Origin: Piper betle
Taxonomy: Eukaryota > Streptophyta > Magnoliopsida > Piperales > Piperaceae
NCBI GenBank assembly: GCA_033002965.1
Contig: JAURVB010013801.1
Coordinates: 124,001 to 188,000, forward strand
Direction of reading: 5' to 3'
Length of the DNA: 64,000 nucleotides
In this document: positions 60,000 to 64,000 of the stretch, one piece after another
How positions within the stretch are numbered: position 1 is the first letter of the stretch
Layout: every line of letters starts with the position of its first letter
Made by a program: the position numbers and the translations under genes
The notes under the pieces: model-generated
Databases searched by the model: none
What the model saw: only the letters and a program-made list of their open reading frames with translations
Told to the model about the DNA's origin: nothing

Positions 60000-60600
60000 T
60001 CCGATTTACTTTAAATCGACAATTCTTTAAACTTCATATTGTTATTTCGGATATTCCCATAATTTTCAGTTAAGTTTGGTGAATAATATGTTTCTTATCA
60101 CAAAAGTGCACGAAGATTTGCTTTAAAAAAAACACGAAGGTGGCTTATATTTAGTCTAAATTCCACTCACATCAATCATCATTATATTAATGCGATCAAA
60201 CCATTTTCTAACAATAATACTATTAATGGGCTTGTTTTATTAGGCATTGATGGGCTCAATTGCACCTTTGGTGAGAGATTCGAGTGCATTGTCTTTTATG
60301 GTCCAATTCGAATGTTCGATTTTGGGGGGAAAAAAATTGAATGTTTGTTGTGCTGTAAATTAAGGGCCGAAAGAAACTTAAATGTAATGCAAGTCATTTT
60401 GCCACGGGCTCATGATACTTTCTAAGGAATTTTTTTGACATGTTTCGATTGATCGATTTTGAGAAAAAAATTTAAAAAAGTGTGCTGTCTTGAAAGTTTG
60501 AGTGTTTGAATTTAAATAAAATGGGTTAAGATAAGAAATAGATTTTTATAAAGTAGGCCCAATGGAAAATCTCGTCACAAATGATTTCTCTACAAAATTT
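60000..60600. other. Copy-2-specific intergenic sequence
   Basis: Not found in copy 1 between the Y segment and the block starting at 20930. No gene seen. Confidence 0.4.
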
Positions 60601-61287
60601 GTAAAGAAAAACAAGGAAAAAAGTGACACTGATTTTCTTTTTTGCTTTCAATCAAAACACGCTAAGAAATGATATTTTCTTCTTTTTAAAATTTTCTTTC
60701 TTTCTCTTTAATCTATCAAATTGAACGGACATTACGAATGTTATAAGTGAAGATGTCATGTCTTCGCAAATGACAAATGAAAAATTAATGAAATCTTCTT
60801 TCCTAATTTTACGTGCCTTCTTTATCTGAACTACCACCACTATTCAACATCCACTATATATAAAAAATTTTTGACCTGATCATTGGCCCCAATTCGATTG
60901 GGCCGGCTCGATGTACAAATCTATTTTTTGGCATGCAACTTCCTGGCAATCAAGGTCCTCACTGGAGCTATCTTGATGTGAGAGGCTACAAGTTGTTCCA
61001 GGCAGTGCGGCAGTGATGGCCAACAACGGTGCTAGGTTGACGGCCTAGTAGAGGTCGAGGAGATCTTGATTTTAAACCGGGCGTTGCTAAGCCGAGAAAT
61101 CAAGTCGATGACCAGCCAATAAAGCTATTTGGGCGGCGGTCCATTAAATAACCTTGCAACAGACCCTTAACAGTCATCCAGGGCCTACGTATAGGGAAAA
61201 CCTAGATAGGGCGCATAGGGGGAAGCACCCTGGGGGGAGAACGATTTTGTATTCCATTTTACCCTGCCCTTTTCTTCTTTTTTTCTT

Positions 61288-61295
61288 ATTTTACC
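61288..61295. repeat. Target-site duplication of the 61.3-kb MITE (ATTTTACC)
   Basis: The same 8 bases follow the element at 62090-62097. In copy 1 the site is uninterrupted (TTATTTTACCCGAGG near 21610). Confidence 0.85.
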
Positions 61296-62089
61296 TCCGG
61301 TTGCATAAATCACCGATTCCACTTGGATCAGAGGAAAACCGATTCAAAAAACCCATTGAATCGGTTTTCATCTGAATCAATCCGTGAATCGGCCGATTTG
61401 AGCCGATTCAGACCGATTCGAGCTGATTCAGAATCGGCCCAAATCGGCCGATTCCGGGCGTAGGGGGGTGGCAGGGAGGGACAGGGCGGGTCTGGCGGGG
61501 GAGGCGGGGTGCGGCGGGAGTAAGGTGAGGCGCGGTAGGCGAGGGCGGGGTGGGGCAGGGGAGGGCGGGGCGGGGAGGGTCTGGGGGGAGGGGGCGCGGC
61601 GCGGCGGGCGCAAGGCAAGGCTGGTGGGGGAGGCGCGGCGCGGCGCAAGGAGAGGCACGGCGGGCAAGGGCGGGGCGCGGTGGGCGCAGGGTGGGGTGAG
61701 TCTGGGGGGAGGGGGCGCGGCAGCGGCGGTGACGGGGAAGGAGGGCGGATACGAGAGAGAAAAAGGCGAGGGAAAGAAATAATACTCGGTGGCATTCTCG
61801 TAATTAAAACTTGACTTGTGTCCGACTTGAGTCAAAATAATTCAAAAAATCTAAACAAATATTAAAAAATATCATAAAATATAATACACACAATAATATT
61901 TAAATGACATCAATACCTAATTTTTATATATTTATGTTATGAGTTGTCTAATTATTATATATGACCGATTTGGACTTATTCAGACCGATTCAAATGAACC
62001 GATTCCTGTCCGATTTAGACCGATTCCGATTCTAAATCTGACTCCCTCGAAAACCGATTTCGATTCCGATTCTGAGTTATGCAACCTTG
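61296..62089. mobile_element. hAT-like non-autonomous element with CGATT arms and GC-rich core
   Basis: 794 bases. Terminal inverted repeat GGTTGCATAA at the left and TTATGCAACC at the right, and an 8-bp duplication ATTTTACC. Arms carry many CCGATTC/GAATCGG words (61310-61455 and 61960-62070). The core (61460-61780) is almost pure G/C/A on one strand with GGCGGGG-type words and produces long meaningless frames. Copy 1 has the empty site. No transposase is seen. Confidence 0.8.
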
Positions 62090-62172
62090 ATTTTACCTAA
62101 GGATGGTAAAGAAGGGGAGCATGGATTGGAGCGGCATGCGGTTGAAAGGAAATGATGGGCCAGATTGGTGGG

Positions 62173-62526
62173 TGAAATTTGGGTTGCAAAAATCGGCCGA
62201 TTTAAATCGGATTGGAGGCTATTTGTATCAAAAAATTAGTTAAATCGGTTTTCAGTTCAAATCGGTCTGTAAATCGACTAATTCAAGCCGATTCCAACCG
62301 ATTCGATCCAATTCTGGAATCGACTGATTTGAGCCGATTCTGGACGGCATCGGGGAGGCAGCGACAAGCGACAGGGGGAAAGCCGTGAGGGCGGTAACAG
62401 GGCGACAAGGTGGCGGGGCAGGGCAGGGGGCGAGGGGGGTGGGGGCAACACGACTACAGGGCGACAGGGCGGTGAGGGAGACGACATGGCAGGGCGAGGG
62501 GCGAGAGGGGGGTGACAAGGGATAGG
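62173..62526. mobile_element. CGATT-armed element, left part, truncated by a gypsy LTR
   Basis: It starts GGTTGCAAAAATCGG and has the same arm words and the start of a GC-rich core (62340-62525). This is the copy-2 counterpart of 21685-22430 and keeps the left terminus that copy 1 lost. It is cut at 62527 by the LTR. Confidence 0.6.
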
Positions 62527-62527
62527 G

Positions 62528-64000
62528 TGTAACACCCCAAATCTGGTTCACACTCGTGAACCGAACCGGCATGTTACCAGCCCCGGTTAGGTTGGCTAAC
62601 CCGAACCTAACTCATACGGATCCAATCTCGGCGTCTTAAGATGTAGATATGACTTGTCATGCATGGATAAATTCATAAAACCCTAACATGATACTACATG
62701 GATGACATGCAACCTAAATTTCACACCAACACAATTACAATCAAAATTAGTAAAAATTATAAAATGAAAGGGACAGAATTTCCCCTAAAAATGCAATTAG
62801 GGGCCACCCTGTCAAAATCGTATATTCAAACATATATACGTATAGCAACGATAGCATTCACACATACTTCTATTTTATTATATTCATCATTCTCTGAACT
62901 TTGGGTCCTAACCCATCACACTTTTGCTGCGCTACTCTGATCATTTCACATTCTATCATGTCTCATGCATTTGAACATGTCATTCATAATATAATAACAT
63001 AATAACACAAAATTAAACATTCAGAAATCTAACATGTGTGTGTGTACAAGACCTCATTGCTCCTCCGTCCAAGCTGGCTCCTCCAACTCGTGATAATTAC
63101 CTACATATAGTATAAAAACACGTCAGTAACAAGTGTTACTGGTCCGGAAAATAAAATAACTCTAACAAACTGGCTATGAGAGCAAACTCTCATATGAAAG
63201 AAAACATCATACTCCACGTGAACACTATGAAGGGCACTACTGAGGAGCCACTGGGCTGCAGACCCGGTAGCATCCCGAACTAACTGATCTGCTGCTGGTA
63301 CTGTGCCGCTCTCGGCACTTCTTTTTCAGTACTTCTCATGAAACTTTATCCTAAGCCCTCTCCTTACCTCCGTATTTCTCCTGGCCTTGAGCACGAAGGC
63401 CGAGTACTCTCAGGCAGTCGCCTTTAGTACCCTTTGAACCACAAGTCCGGATATGTGCTGTACTAAACAGTACCCGTAAACCTCCACGTTCTCCGGGTGT
63501 GAGGAACTCAAACGCGGAGTTATCAGGATCCCTCGGGAATGGAACAGTCCGCTGGCACTAATCCAGAGCCCGCTTTGACTGTCACGACATCCTCTGCATG
63601 GTACGTGCAGTCGATTTCTCCATCTCTCGTCTCACAGAAACACGAAAACTATATATATATAGGTTTGGGTAGGGAGTTACATAATAGGCCCGAAGGCAAC
63701 TTTTAGTGGATCTTGTTTTCGAAATCAACCTCGAGGGATCTCATCCTCGAGGGGTTATTAATCCGGAAAATGTTCGATTAAATGGCCCGAGTTAAGTGGG
63801 ATCCGATAAAACGCCACTTAACCCGTCCTGCAAACAATAAATCAAACATACAATAGAAAAGATTAAAACAGACGAGTCCTAAACGATCCTGGTAGAAGCT
63901 CCAAGCGTGTCATCGCGCCTAGGCGGCGAGCTCCTACTCCGTACCTACACATCAAAACTAAATACTAACGCCCGCTAACTAAATGATGCATCAAATTCAA
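62528..64000 (-). mobile_element. Ty3/gypsy-type LTR (3' LTR, minus orientation), continues beyond window
   Basis: The outer end reads TGTAACACCCC on the plus strand, i.e. GGGGTGTTACA on the minus strand, a common end of plant gypsy LTRs. No primer-binding site lies outside it; the flank is the interrupted MITE, so this is the outer edge and the element extends to the right. Internal words (GGATCCCACTTAA, CTCGAGGATGAG on the minus strand) match the old LTR relic at 36300-36660. No polyprotein is in the window. The small frame at 62698-62940 is not a gene. Confidence 0.7.

Larger units (their letters stand above)
52708..62526. repeat. Segmental duplication, copy 2
   Basis: Same-orientation counterpart of 7294-22440; block pairs are listed there. 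It lacks copia elements A and B, the extra 15635-16070 and the second bHLH exon. It has two MITEs (54534-55054, 61296-62089) and the extra segments 55735-56310, 57145-59260 and 60000-60600. The right end is cut by a gypsy-type LTR at 62528. Confidence 0.85.

Noticed and set aside
61328..61835. Long proline/arginine-rich open frames on both strands
   Set aside because: They fall in the GC-rich core of a MITE with exact ends; the reading comes from base composition and has no domain.

Overview
The window is nuclear DNA of a flowering plant. It shows spliced plant genes (a nucleotide-sugar transporter, PIN auxin carriers, RNA polymerase II subunit 2, a CC-NBS-LRR resistance gene) in AT-rich intergenic DNA packed with Ty1/copia, Ty3/gypsy, hAT-like and Helitron-like elements. 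I cannot name the species. Only one gene looks intact as far as it is visible: the 3' end of a nucleotide-sugar transporter at the left edge (81-1257, +). The other gene-derived sequences are broken or partial.

Layout. 1-1.26 kb: last three exons of the transporter. 2.6-3.5 kb: GC-rich repeat-derived DNA. 6.35-7.19 kb (-): 3' half of a PIN2-like gene. 7.3-22.4 kb: copy 1 of a segmental duplication holding a bHLH gene fragment, two copia insertions and several MITE-like pieces. 22.8-26.9 kb: a copia element of another family, nested in an older repeat. 27.2-30.4 kb: AT-rich repeats ending in a Helitron-like terminus. 30.9-35.9 kb: third member of the first copia family. 36-37.6 kb: tandem remnants of a gypsy LTR. 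38.06-41.47 kb (+): a CNL resistance gene with three frameshifts. 43.3-45.37 kb (-): decayed 3' exons of NRPB2, joined exon-to-exon to the 5' part of a PIN2-like gene (45.37-46.51 kb, -). 49.2-50.76 kb (+): another PIN pseudogene. 52.3 kb: a second Helitron-like terminus. 52.7-62.5 kb: copy 2 of the segmental duplication, without the copia insertions. 62.5 kb to the end: 3' LTR of a gypsy-type element on the minus strand.

How it fits together. Copies 1 and 2 lie in the same orientation about 45 kb apart at their left ends. Comparing them shows which pieces were added or lost after the duplication: copy 2 keeps the empty target site of the 10.4-14.9 kb copia element, and copy 1 lacks two MITE-like elements found in copy 2. 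The PIN2-like gene survives as complementary halves, the 3' half beside copy 1 and the 5' half upstream of copy 2. This suggests that a PIN2-PIN-bHLH block was duplicated and both copies then lost different parts. Repair scars are visible: filler DNA at 7.19-7.33 kb, an inverted templated insert at 49.75 kb, and the PIN/NRPB2 fusion at 45.37 kb.

Limits. Exon edges were placed by eye from GT/AG signals and remembered family sequences. No alignment or divergence was computed. Single-base frameshifts in the resistance gene could be assembly errors. I found no tRNA, rRNA or CRISPR array.
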